NCBI GenBank assembly: GCA_000716465.1
Contig: JNWL01000034.1
Span: forward strand, 1 to 64,000
Length of the DNA stretch: 64,000 nucleotides
Direction of reading: 5' to 3'
Source of the DNA: Streptomyces bikiniensis
GTDB lineage: Bacteria; Actinomycetota; Actinomycetes; Streptomycetales; Streptomycetaceae
Positions 7,466 through 16,559 of the stretch are shown here, one piece after another. Under the pieces are notes generated by a model that was given only the letters and a program-made list of their open reading frames with translations, did not search any database and had not been told where the DNA came from. Positions within the stretch are counted from its first letter, which is position 1. Each line of letters begins with the position of its first letter. The position numbers and the translations under genes are program-made.

Positions 7466-8709
7466 CCGGGCGGGGCGGTCAGGTCGTTCTCCCGGAGCGT
7501 CTCCGTGTACGCCTCCAGGAGCCGCAGGTGGTACTCCAGCGGGGCGCCGTCCGGGTTCTCGCGGCCCAGCGGCGTCGTCGGCTCCGGGCACCAGGTGGTG
7601 AACCGGGGCGTGATCCCGCGCGACATGAAGAACCGCAGCCCCTCCCGCGTGGAGGCGATCGCCTCGTCCACGGTCAGGAAGCCCGAGGGGCGCGCCATCT
7701 CGACCCCGGCGACGAAGTTCGGGATGACGTTGCGCGGCCCGAAGACCTCCGCCGAGTCCAGGATGCGGCGGTGCCACTCGTCCCGGCCGATGTAGCGCTC
7801 CTTGCCGGGGCAGTACAGCTCGAACAGGCGCCGGTCCCACACCTCGTAGTTCGGGTGGTAGATCCGGATGCCGTAGTCGTGGAACCGCCGCACGTCCTCC
7901 TTGGGCAGGGCCTGCGCGACGACCTTGCCGATCCAGCGGCCCGGGAAGCGCTTCTCGATCGCCTGCGCGTACTGCCCGTAGAAGTCGGCCTCGTCCTTGC
8001 CGCCGACCTTCGAGGTGACGGCCCCGCCGGTCAGGGTGTACGCGGTCGAGGCGCGGGCCGTGTCGTGCCGGTCGATGATCTCCAGGGCCTCCAGGACCTC
8101 GTCCACCGGCTTCACCCCGGTGTACGGGCGGCCCGCCGCCTTGTGCTGGCGCCAGTTGTGGTTGATGTCGCAGTACTGGCACTCCTCCTTGGCGCCGAAG
8201 TACTGGCACACCCGGAAGACCGTCAGGTAGATCAGATAGCCCCACTGGATCGTCGGCGCCACCTCCATCACGGACTTGCCGTTCGACAGCGGGTGCCGGT
8301 AGTACTCCGGCATCGGCGGCAGGCCGACGTCCGCGATCCGCGCCCCGTCCAGGAACAGCGCGAGGGCCCCGTCGGCGTCCGGCGCGACCCGGTACGGCGA
8401 GGACGGGTTGACCCGCACCGACACCACCGTGCGGCGCAGCCCGTACGGGCCGCCGGTCAGCACGATCTCCTCCGGCGGGCGGTTCAGGGCCGCCTCCCCG
8501 AGCTCGGGCAGCGTCCGGTGGTCGAAGGAGAAGATGAAGTACGACTTCGGCTTCACCTCACCCCCTTCGTTGCCGGACAGGGCGGAGGGGTCGAAGGCGA
8601 CCCCTCCGCGCAGCAGGTCCTCCTTGAGCACGGCCTCCCGGGGGATCCCCGGGAAGCGCTCCATGAGGGACTCCACGACGGACGTACGGGTGGGTGCGAC
8701 GCTGGACAC
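7378..8709 (-). CDS. radical SAM protein with atypical CX8CX2C cluster motif
   Basis: A 443-aa protein. The likely [4Fe-4S] motif is CQYFGAKEECQYC: Cys168, Cys177 and Cys180, which is CX8CX2C instead of the canonical CX3CX2C. It follows IQWGYLIYLTVFRV and precedes DINHNWRQHK. Downstream are TAYTLTGGAVTSK (a GGE-like SAM-binding strand), RIYHPNYEVWD and FTTWCPEPTTPLG. An N-terminal domain of about 150 residues precedes the barrel. GTG 8709 follows GGAG by 8 nt. The reaction is unknown. Its position opposite a B12-controlled importer hints at, but does not prove, cofactor-related chemistry. The 3' end overlaps the ATPase gene by 88 bp. Confidence 0.8.
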   Translation of the reverse strand: MSSVAPTRTSVVESLMERFPGIPREAVLKEDLLRGGVAFDPSALSGNEGGEVKPKSYFIFSFDHRTLPELGEAALNRPPEEIVLTGGPYGLRRTVVSVRVNPSSPYRVAPDADGALALFLDGARIADVGLPPMPEYYRHPLSNGKSVMEVAPTIQWGYLIYLTVFRVCQYFGAKEECQYCDINHNWRQHKAAGRPYTGVKPVDEVLEALEIIDRHDTARASTAYTLTGGAVTSKVGGKDEADFYGQYAQAIEKRFPGRWIGKVVAQALPKEDVRRFHDYGIRIYHPNYEVWDRRLFELYCPGKERYIGRDEWHRRILDSAEVFGPRNVIPNFVAGVEMARPSGFLTVDEAIASTREGLRFFMSRGITPRFTTWCPEPTTPLGRENPDGAPLEYHLRLLEAYTETLRENDLTAPPGYGPAGPGRAVFSVSSFMDALAPEPGEGE

Positions 8710-8776
8710 AGGCGGATCTCCGGAGGTGAGGGGCTTGGTCTGTTCTTCGTCTTCGGCGGTCTGCGGCTGAGTGGGA

Positions 8777-9142
8777 CTAACCGACGAGGGCGTCGAGCCG
8801 TTCGATGATCCTGCGGAGTTCGCGGGCGCCGCGAGGCGACATCGCCCGGAGCACGCCGTCGAGCAGGGCACGGCCTTCGAGGGGGTCGCCGCAGCAGTAC
8901 CAGTGCACGTTGCCGAACTCGTCGTCGTGCCAGAGCTCGCGCTCGGGGCGGTGGACGTGGTCCTTCCACATGCGCAGTGCCGCGCTGGTGTCTCCCGGCT
9001 GGAGGTAGTTTCGCGTGCGTTCGAGGCGAACGATTTCGGACAGCGCTCGCGGTGAGAGGCGGTCGACGGCCGGCCTCGAGCGCCGTGAGTGCTGTCGGCC
9101 CGGGATGCCGGCCCGGATGCGTCCTGGCCGTCTACGCGGCAT
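8777..9142 (-). CDS. small conserved-looking protein of unknown function
   Basis: An ORF of 121 aa with protein-like composition in its C-terminal 90 residues: LSEIVRLERTRNYLQPGDTS, MWKDHVHRPERELWHDDEFG, then WYCCGDPLEGRALL and a helical end RGARELRRIIERLDALVG. I do not recognise the family. The two adjacent cysteines are the only candidate metal ligands. The start is uncertain: ATG 9142 has a weak AAAGG, and the first 30 residues are Arg-rich and look less constrained. It is 67 bp upstream of the radical SAM gene on the same strand, so the two may be cotranscribed. Confidence 0.5.
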   Translation of the reverse strand: MPRRRPGRIRAGIPGRQHSRRSRPAVDRLSPRALSEIVRLERTRNYLQPGDTSAALRMWKDHVHRPERELWHDDEFGNVHWYCCGDPLEGRALLDGVLRAMSPRGARELRRIIERLDALVG

Positions 9143-9740
9143 GGACCTTTCGGTTGGTCATCATGCCGTACATGGTGCCACGAGCTCGGACGGCGCCTCG
9201 AACGGGTTCGCTCCTCCGGGTCTTCGCCGGACGTGGGGACCGCCTTCGTCCGGTCGTGTGCTCGGGCCGAGGAACACGCGCGACCGCGACGAAGGCGGTG
9301 GCGGCCGCCGTGCCTGCGGAGTCGTCGGCGCGGGTGGTCGCGGTCGTGGCTCCCGCCCGTGTGCGGTTTCACCGGCTTCCGGCGCCGGGGTCCGCGGCGG
9401 GAGCGGACGGGCGGGACGCCTCGCGCGAGCGGTTCCGGGCGGGCCGGCGGCACTGCGTCCGGCACATGTTCCTGTAGGAGAGCGCCGCCGCACGCGGCTA
9501 CTGCGTGATCGAGTAGCCCCGCCGGACGAATGCGTAGTGCCCCCGGCGGCCCGTGCCCGGGTGTCCTGCCGCCCGCGTCCCCGGCGAACGGACGCCGCGC
9601 ACCCCGGGACCGACGGGCCGGGACGCGGCGGGGCGGCTCACCCCCGTCGCCGTGGCTGCGCGGTACGGAACGGAGCGTCGCACCGCGCCCCCGCCGCCGG
9701 CAGCGGCCGAGGCGGTCGTGCCCGGGAGCGGGCGGGGCGG
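9143..9740. other. 600-bp stretch without a convincing gene
   Basis: No frame shows the sustained third-position GC bias seen in neighbouring genes. The only leftward ORF with a plausible end (9498-9683, ending YAFVRRGYSITQ) is Arg/Pro-rich and has no recognisable domain. It may be the remnant of a lost gene. Nothing here can be assigned a function. Confidence 0.5.
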
Positions 9741-12581
9741 TCAGGCGCGGGGGACGAGGTCCAGTTCGGCCAGCGCGGCCGCGGCGTCGGCGGCGTGGTC
9801 GGGGGAGGGGCTCTTGGCCAGCGCCCGGTTCAGGTGGCGGCGGGCGGCCTCCCGGTCGCCGCGCATCCGGGCGGCCAGTCCCAGACCGATCTCCGCGCGC
9901 ACCTCGCCCCGGCCGTAGGCCCGTTCGCCCGACACGGACAGCGCGCGTTCGTACAGCTCCGTCGCCTGCCGGGCACGGCCGGCCGCCAGGGCGGTCCTGC
10001 CGAGCCAGGTCAGGGTCTCGACGACCTCGGTCCACAGCCCGAGCTCCTCGGCGACCAACAGCCCCGCCCGGTGCAGCCGCTCGGCCCGGACCCGGTCCCC
10101 TTCGCGCTCGGCCGCCAGCGCCAGCGCCCGGGTGGCCCGCAACTGCCCCCAGCGGTCGCCCACCTCCTGGAACAGCGCGGCGCCCAGCTCCGCCCGGTCG
10201 TGGTCCCCGGCCGGGTCGTTGCCCGCCAGTTCCACCAGCGCCGCCGCCTCGCCCCAGCGGTCCCGGGCTGCCCGCGCGCCGGCCAGGCTCGCCCTCACCA
10301 ACCGCAGCCCCTCGGACCGGAGGCCCTGCCCGAGCAGGCCGGTGCCGACGAACCACTGCAACCGGGCGCGCAGCACCGGGTCGCCGATCCCTGACGCCGG
10401 GTCCTCGTCCGCCGCGACGGCCGGCTCCGCGTCCACCGAGGAGGTGCGCAGCTCGATGCCGGTCAGCCAGGCCCGCGCCGCCGGCCGAGCCCCCGCGTCG
10501 GCCCCGTCGTCGACGGCCAGTGCCGTCTGGAGCGACCTGCGGGCCTCGGTGAGCCGTCCCCGAAGGAACCAGTACCAGCTCAGCGCGTTCACCAGCCGCA
10601 CCGCGCACCCCGGGGCACCGCCGGCCGCGGCGAACTCCAGGGCGCGTCGCAGGTTCACGGTCTCCGCGTCCAGCCGCTCCAGGCAGCGGCGCTGCTCCGG
10701 GCCTCGCAGCAGCTCGCTCTCCCGCTCCGCCGCCTCGGTGTGCCGGCGCACGAAGCGAGCCCGGACGGCGGCCTCCTCCCCGGCCTCCGCCAGGCGCTCG
10801 CCGCAGTACGCGGCCACCGACTCCAGCAGGCGGAACCGATCTCCCTCCCGCACCACCAGCGAGCGGTCCACCAGCCGGGACAACAGGTCCGGCACCCGCT
10901 CCGGGCCGAGGTCCGCACCGGCGCAGACCGCCTCGGCGAACCGAAGGGTGCAGCCGTCCGCGTGCACGGCCAGCCGCCGCAGCACGGTCCGCTCGTCCGG
11001 GGAGAGCAGCTGCCAGCTCCAGTCGAGCATGCTGCGCAGCGTCTGCTGGCGCGCAGGGAGGCCCCGCACCCGGGCCGCCGGCGGGGTGAGCCGGTCCTCC
11101 AGGCAGGCGGCGAGCTCGTCAGGGCTCAGGGTCCGCAGCCGAGGCGCCATCAGTTCCAGCGCGAGCGGAATGCCGTCCAGGCGACGGCAGATGGCGGCCA
11201 CCGCCGCCGCGTTGCCCGCGTCGAGGGCGAAGCCGGGCGCCGCCGCGGCCGCCCGCTCCACGAACAGCTCGACGGCGCCGGACCGGGCCACCGCCTCCGC
11301 GTCGGCACGCTCCGGCAGTGCCAGCGGCGGCACCGGGTGCACCAGCTCGCCGGGGACGTCGAGGGCCTGCTGGCTGGTGACGAGCAGGTGCCCGGCGGGG
11401 ACCGCCGACAGCAGGGCCCCGGCGAGCACGGCCACCGGCTCGACCAGGTGCTCGCAGTTGTCCAGCAGGACCAGCAGCTCCTTGCCGGCAACCGCCCGGC
11501 ACAGCCAGCCCACCAGGTCGTCCAGGTCCGGCTCGGTCGCCGCGGTGTCGCACAGGCCCAGGGTCGTGATGACCCGCTCGGCGACGTCGTCGTGGTCCGC
11601 CGCGGCGCTCAGACCGGCCAGTTCCACCAGCCACACGCCGTCGGCGAACCGCTCGGACAGGTCGCGCGCCGCGGCGATCGCCAGCCGCGTCTTGCCCACG
11701 CCGCCCAGACCGGTGAGCGTGACCAGACGGGTCCTGGTGCCCGGGCTCAGCAGGGCGCGCACCCGCTCGACCGCCGAACGCCGGCCGATCAGCGGCGTCA
11801 GCGGCGTGGGGAGGTTGGTGCGACGGGACGGCGCCGCTGCGACCGGCGCGGCCAGCTCCGGTTCCTGACGCAGCATCGCCTCGTGCAGGGCGGAGACCTC
11901 CGGCCCGGGCGACACCCCCAGCTCCTCGACCAGCCGACGCCGCAGCTCCTGGAAACCGTGGAGCGCCTCGCCCTGCCGCCCGGCCCGGTACAGCGCGCGC
12001 ATGTGAGCCATCCGCAGCCGTTCGCGCAGCGGGTGCCGGGCCACCAGTTCGCCCAGCTCCGCCGCCAGCGCAGGGTGCTCGCCCAGCACCAGCCGCACCT
12101 CGGCCTGGTCCTCGACGACGCTCAGGCGCAGCTCCTCCAGCCGGGCGACCTCGGCGCGGACGAACAGCGACTCGGCGACGTCGGCGTAGGCCGGGCCCCG
12201 CCACAGCGCGAGCGCCTCGGCGAACAGGCCCGCCCGTGCCGAGGGCTCGCGGCGCCCGCGGGCCCGCTCGACCAGCTCCTGGAAGCGGGCCGCGTCCAGC
12301 GCGCCGTCGGGCATCACGAGCCGGTAGCCGGCGGGCTCCCGGACCACCCGCTCCCTGCCCAGCACCCGGCGGAGCTGGGAGACCTTGGTCTGCAGGGTGT
12401 TGGCCGAGCCGCCGGGCGGATTGCCCGCCCACAGGTCGTCGATCAGGCGGTCGGCCGGCACCGGCCCCCCGCCGTGCACCAACAGGTCCGCCAGCAGGGC
12501 GCGCACCTTGGCCTCGGGAACCTTGACCGGCCGCCCCTCGGCGTCCCAGACGGCCAGCGGGCCGAGCACCCCGTAACGCAT
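9741..12581 (-). CDS. AfsR/SARP-type regulator with BTAD, NB-ARC and TPR-like domains
   Basis: A 946-aa regulator. An OmpR-like winged helix (residues 1-90; TLQTKVSQLRRVLGRERVV) is followed by the bacterial transcriptional activation domain (about 97-240). Then comes an NB-ARC ATPase: Walker A GLGGVGKTRL at 291-300, Walker B LLVLLDNCEHL near 385, and GIPLALEL. The rest is helical TPR-like repeats. Such proteins activate secondary-metabolite or efflux genes. The start is ATG 12581. It is divergent from a DHA2 efflux pump with only 96 bp between, so that pump is the likeliest target. No biosynthetic cluster is visible nearby. Confidence 0.9.
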   Translation of the reverse strand: MRYGVLGPLAVWDAEGRPVKVPEAKVRALLADLLVHGGGPVPADRLIDDLWAGNPPGGSANTLQTKVSQLRRVLGRERVVREPAGYRLVMPDGALDAARFQELVERARGRREPSARAGLFAEALALWRGPAYADVAESLFVRAEVARLEELRLSVVEDQAEVRLVLGEHPALAAELGELVARHPLRERLRMAHMRALYRAGRQGEALHGFQELRRRLVEELGVSPGPEVSALHEAMLRQEPELAAPVAAAPSRRTNLPTPLTPLIGRRSAVERVRALLSPGTRTRLVTLTGLGGVGKTRLAIAAARDLSERFADGVWLVELAGLSAAADHDDVAERVITTLGLCDTAATEPDLDDLVGWLCRAVAGKELLVLLDNCEHLVEPVAVLAGALLSAVPAGHLLVTSQQALDVPGELVHPVPPLALPERADAEAVARSGAVELFVERAAAAAPGFALDAGNAAAVAAICRRLDGIPLALELMAPRLRTLSPDELAACLEDRLTPPAARVRGLPARQQTLRSMLDWSWQLLSPDERTVLRRLAVHADGCTLRFAEAVCAGADLGPERVPDLLSRLVDRSLVVREGDRFRLLESVAAYCGERLAEAGEEAAVRARFVRRHTEAAERESELLRGPEQRRCLERLDAETVNLRRALEFAAAGGAPGCAVRLVNALSWYWFLRGRLTEARRSLQTALAVDDGADAGARPAARAWLTGIELRTSSVDAEPAVAADEDPASGIGDPVLRARLQWFVGTGLLGQGLRSEGLRLVRASLAGARAARDRWGEAAALVELAGNDPAGDHDRAELGAALFQEVGDRWGQLRATRALALAAEREGDRVRAERLHRAGLLVAEELGLWTEVVETLTWLGRTALAAGRARQATELYERALSVSGERAYGRGEVRAEIGLGLAARMRGDREAARRHLNRALAKSPSPDHAADAAAALAELDLVPRA

Positions 12582-12677
12582 GCCCGCAGTGTATCTCCGG
12601 GCGACCCTCAGGAAATCGTGCGTGACCGTCTGCATCGTGGCCCCGAACGTTCTCGGACGGAGACCATGGGGAGTTCC

Positions 12678-14243
12678 ATGAGCACAACAACCGCAGGCGG
12701 GGCCGGGGCCCGGGAATGGGGAGGACTGGCGGTCCTGTCGTTGCCCACCGTGCTGCTGGGCCTGGACGTCACCGTGCTGTACCTCGCCCTTCCCTCCCTG
12801 GCGGAGGACCTGCGCCCGAGCGGCACCGAAGAGCTGTGGATCATGGACGCCTACGGCTTCCTGATCGCCGGCTTCCTGATCACCATGGGCACCCTGGGCG
12901 ACCGCATCGGCCGGCGCAGGCTGCTGCTGCTGGGGGCGGCCGCCTTCGGAGTCGTCTCCGTGCTGGCCGCCTACTCCACCAGCGCCGAGATGCTCATCGC
13001 CGCCCGCGCGGCCCTCGGGATCGCCGGCGCCACCCTCATGCCGTCCACCCTGGCGCTGATCAGCAACATGTTCTCCGACGAGCGCCAGCGCTCGCTGGCC
13101 ATCGGCGTCTGGGCCACGAGCTTCGCGCTCGGCATGGCACTCGGCCCGGTGGTCGGCGGCGCGATGCTCGACCACTTCTGGTGGGGTTCGGCGTTCCTCC
13201 TCGCGGTCCCGGTCGCCGTCGTGCTGCTGGTGGCCGCGCCCCTGCTGATCCCCGAGTACCGGGCGCCGCACAGCGGCCGCTTCGACCTGCTCAGCGTCGT
13301 GCTGTCGTTGGTCGCGATCCTGCCGGTGATCTACGCGGTGAAGCAGTTCGCCAAGGACGGCCTGGACCTCGCCACTGTCGCCGCCACGGTGGTCGGCGTG
13401 GTGTTCGCGGTGGTGTTCGTCAAGCGCCAGGGCAAGCTGGCGAGCCCGCTGCTGGACATGCGCCTGTTCACCGACCGGACCTTCAGCGCCGCGCTGAGCG
13501 TCCTGCTGGTCGGCCTGGTGGGCGTCGGCGGCTCCATGCTGCTGATCACCCAGCAGCTCCAGCTCGTCGAGGGGCTGCCGCCTGTCGAGGCGGGGCTGTG
13601 GATGGGCCCGCCCGCGATGCTGATGTTCCTCGCGGCGATCGGAGCTCCGCTGGTGTCGCGCCGGGTGCCGCCGGGGATCGTGGTGGCCGCCACGCTGACG
13701 CTGTCCACGGTGGGGTACGTGCTGCTCACCCAGGTCGACGCCGGGGACGGCGTGGCCCTGATGGTGATCGGCTTCGGCCTCGTCTACCTCGGACTGGGGG
13801 CGATCGCCGCCCTGGGCACGGACCTGGTGGTCGGGGCCGCGCCGCCGGAGAAGGCCGGCTCGGCCTCGGCCATGTCGGAGACCGTCCAGGAGCTGGGCCT
13901 CGCCCTGGGCGTGGCGATCCTGGGCAGCCTGGCCACCGCCGTCTACCGCAACCGCATCGACGGCGAGATCCCCGCCGGTACGCCCTCGGACGTCGCCGAG
14001 CCCGCCGGCGACAGCCTGGCCGGCGCGGCGTCGTCGGCCCAGCGGATGCCCGAGGGGTGGTTCGAGGCGGCCAAGGAGGCGGCCACCTCCGGTCTGAACA
14101 CCGCCATGCTGGTCGCCGCGGTGTGCACGCTGGTGCTGGCGCTGCTCTCCGCCGTCGTCCTGCGGCACGTCGGGGTCATCGGCGGCCAGGAGCCGGACGC
14201 CGGGGAGAGCGTCCCGGCGGAACGTGCCGGGTCACAGGTGTGA
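12678..14243 (+). CDS. MFS drug:H+ antiporter, DHA2 (14-TM) family
   Basis: A 521-aa integral membrane exporter of the EmrB/QacA/SmvA type. TM1 carries LGLDVTVLYLALPSLAEDL (motif D1). Motif A is GTLGDRIGRRRLLLLG. Motif C lies around ALGMALGPVVGGAML. About fourteen hydrophobic segments are visible. ATG 12678 has GGGGAG close upstream; ATG 12666 (MGSS start) is an in-frame alternative. The substrate is unknown; hydrophobic cations or antibiotics are usual. It is divergent from the SARP regulator, which probably controls it. Confidence 0.9.
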   Translation: MSTTTAGGAGAREWGGLAVLSLPTVLLGLDVTVLYLALPSLAEDLRPSGTEELWIMDAYGFLIAGFLITMGTLGDRIGRRRLLLLGAAAFGVVSVLAAYSTSAEMLIAARAALGIAGATLMPSTLALISNMFSDERQRSLAIGVWATSFALGMALGPVVGGAMLDHFWWGSAFLLAVPVAVVLLVAAPLLIPEYRAPHSGRFDLLSVVLSLVAILPVIYAVKQFAKDGLDLATVAATVVGVVFAVVFVKRQGKLASPLLDMRLFTDRTFSAALSVLLVGLVGVGGSMLLITQQLQLVEGLPPVEAGLWMGPPAMLMFLAAIGAPLVSRRVPPGIVVAATLTLSTVGYVLLTQVDAGDGVALMVIGFGLVYLGLGAIAALGTDLVVGAAPPEKAGSASAMSETVQELGLALGVAILGSLATAVYRNRIDGEIPAGTPSDVAEPAGDSLAGAASSAQRMPEGWFEAAKEAATSGLNTAMLVAAVCTLVLALLSAVVLRHVGVIGGQEPDAGESVPAERAGSQV

Positions 14244-14311
14244 GCGTGCCGGAGCCACGCACCCCCCCCGCCCGGCGCCGGGCGACCGGTGCCGGTGCGG
14301 GGCGGCCCGGG

Positions 14312-14986
14312 TCACCCGGCGTCCTCCGCCACCACGTCCCGGGCCAGCCGGACGAAGGAGCGCAGCGCCGGATGCTGGTTGTTGGACGCCCAGACCAGGT
14401 ACACCGGCACCGGGGGCGCGTCCCGGAGGGGGAGGTACGTGATCTCGGAGTGCGGGTGCATCCACGCGGTGGAGGCCGGCGTCACCCCGAGGCCGACGCC
14501 TGCGGCGATGTACGTCTGCCAGTCGTCGAGGGTGTCGACCTCCACCGCGACGACGGGCCGCCTGCCGTCCTGCCAGAGGCGGAGACTGGTGGTGCCGGAG
14601 AAGGAGTTGATCACCAGGGCGTGGTCGGCCAGGTCCGCCAGCCGGACCTCGCCCACTGCGGTGAGCGGGTTGTCCGTCGCCACCGCCACCACTCGGGGCT
14701 CCATGACGAGCAGCTCCTCGTGCAGGTTCCGGCCCCGGGCGTGGGTGCGCATGATCGCCACGTCCGACAGCCCGCTGGTGAGCCCGCCGGCGGGGTCGTC
14801 CACCCGCCGCAGACGCACCTCGACGTCCGGGTGGACCTCCTGCCATCGGCGCAGGATCTCGCTGGTGTACACACCGACCGCCGACCAGGCGTGTCCGACG
14901 CGCAGGGCGCGCACCCTCTGCAGGTCCGAGCGCATGGCGTCGTCGAAGGCGGTGACGGCCGCGTCGGCCTTGGCGCAGAAGGTCTT
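14312..14986 (-). pseudogene. LysR-family regulator remnant lacking the DNA-binding domain
   Basis: The frame encodes only the LysR linker and effector-binding domain: MRSDLQRVRALRVGHAWSAV, VHPDVEVRLRRVDDP, LSDVAIMRTHARG, then ALVINSFSGTTS, ending SFVRLARDVVAEDAG. The first roughly 80 residues, including the winged helix-turn-helix, are absent. They are replaced in frame by metE sequence, with the junction near 14985. An internal ATG (14935) could give a free effector domain, but a DNA-binding regulator cannot be made. Decay by deletion is the simplest reading. Confidence 0.85.
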
Positions 14987-16075
14987 GCCGGCCCGCAGGT
15001 CGGCGCGGGCGGTGCGCAGCTCGCCGGTCTGCGGGAAGGACCCGATGGTGGTGGTCGGGAGCAGCGGCAGGCCCAGGTGGGCGCGCTGGGCGGAGGCCCG
15101 CTCGGGGTACGGCTGCGAGCGGCGGGAGTCGGCCTCCGTCACGGCGGCGGTCCGGGCGCGCACCCGCGGGTTCCGGGTGAGGGGGGAGGTCGCGCGGGAG
15201 GCGACGGCGGCGAACCCGTCCAGGTTGGCCGCGGCCGGGCCGGTGAAGTCGAGCGCCAGGCCCTCGACCGGCGCCTTGGCCAGGACGGGCAGGGCGTCCC
15301 CGAGGCGGTCGAAGTACGAGGCGACGAGGAGCTTGGGCCGGTCGGTGAGCGCGCCGAGGTCGCGATAGGCACGGGCGGCGGCGTTCAGGTCGGCCGGGGT
15401 GCGGTCCTGGACGAGCGCGGGCTCGTCCAGCTGCACCCACGCGGCGCCGGCCGCCCGCAGGTCCGCGAGGACCTCCGCGTACACCGGCAGGAGCCGGTCG
15501 AGCAGGGGCAGCGGGTCGAAGTCGGCGGCCACGCCCGGCGCGGGCTTGGCGAGCAGCAGGTAGGTGACGGGTCCGACGAGGACCGGACGGGCCGCCGGCC
15601 CCAGAGCCAGGGCCAGGGCCTCCTTGAGCTCCGCGACCTGCTTGGAGGAGTCGGCCGAGAAGACCGTGTCCGGGCCCAGCTCCGGCACCAGGTAGTGGTA
15701 GTTGGTGTCGAACCACTTCGTCATCTCCAGCGGGGCGACGTCCTGCGTGCCGCGCGCCATCGCGAAGTAGCCGTCCAGGGCGTCCGCGGCGACCGCCTCC
15801 CGGTGCCGCGCGGGAATCGCGCCCACCATGACGCTGGTGTCCAGGACGTGGTCGTACTACGAGAAGTCGCCGGTCGGCACCTCGTGGACGCCGGCTCCGG
15901 CGAGCCGCCGCCAGTTCGCGCGGCGCAGTTCGGCGGCGGTGGACCGGAGGGAGTCGGCGGTGACGCGGCCCTTCCAGTAGCCCTCGATCGCCTTTTTCAG
16001 CTCCCGGTCACGGCCCTGGCGGGGGTAGCCGTACACGGTGGCCCGTGCTGCCGCGGCTGCGGACTTCGTGGTCAC
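14987..16075 (-). pseudogene. metE: broken cobalamin-independent methionine synthase (metE)
   Basis: The N-terminus is normal for MetE (TVYGYPRQGRDRELKKAIEG), and FDTNYHYLVPE, YLLLAKP and WVQLDEPALV follow. There are three lesions. First, an in-frame TAG at 15857-15859 replaces the expected first or second Tyr of FSYYDHVLD. Second, an in-frame internal deletion of about 100 codons follows ANLDGFAAVA. Third, the gene stops just after PTTTIGSFPQTGELRTARAD and passes in frame into LysR sequence, so the zinc-binding catalytic domain is gone. The start is GTG 16075 with AAGGAG 6 nt upstream. A cobalamin riboswitch precedes it, as usual for streptomycete metE. Confidence 0.92.
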
Positions 16076-16254
16076 GGAGATCTCCTTCGCGAGATGAATC
16101 CCTGAGATCCCGGAGACGGGACGGGGGTGCGAAGGGGCGACGGACCGGACGGTCGCGAGCACGCGCGGCGGGGCGCGGTCGTCCGCCTGGTATGTGCGCC
16201 GACCCGCCCTCGAGGTCACCGGGATGTCCGCGCGCGGAATCGTCCGCGTGCGGG

Positions 16255-16430
16255 CAGCGGGCAGGTCTTCGGACTCGCGGGCGCGTCGTGTCGTGCACGA
16301 CTCCTACTGGCCGTCGCTTCCCAGACCCTTCCCGGGTCCAGTGCGTATGGCGGCGGTCGTTCCCGCTCACCGCTGCGGGGCAGCCCCGGATTCCCACCGG
16401 ATTCCCACCGGGTTCCCTCTTACGACGCGT
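16255..16430 (-). ncRNA. cobalamin riboswitch of the broken metE
   Basis: Read on the minus strand, the conserved blocks are GGGAACCCGGTGGGAATCC, then GCTGCCCCGCAGCGGTGAG, GACCCGGGAAGGGTC, GGAAGCGACGGCCAGTAGG and GCGAGTCCGAAGACCTGCCC. An 11-bp tandem duplication (16388-16398 and 16399-16409) inserts a second copy of the GGTGGGAATCC block next to the first, which may disturb the fold. The element lies about 180 bp upstream of the metE start. Its target is now a pseudogene. Confidence 0.9.
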
Positions 16431-16559
16431 CCCGCCTGGCGGACGGGGCGAACCAGCTGCCCGGCCAGACTGTGGGGTCGATCGCCGGACGGGAGGAGTG
16501 CGTCTCGCCATGCGGACGCGGAGGTGAGACGGGCGGTTGCCGCCCGCGGAGCATCGCGA

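Noticed and set aside
9498..9683. A 61-aa leftward ORF ending YAFVRRGYSITQ as a gene
   Set aside because: Arg/Pro-rich, no ribosome site and no recognisable family; it fits a remnant at most.
12582..14168. Upstream extension of the SARP frame to 14168 on the minus strand
   Set aside because: The extra sequence is antisense to the efflux pump and low-complexity (Gln/His/Arg-rich). The SARP winged helix begins normally at 12581.
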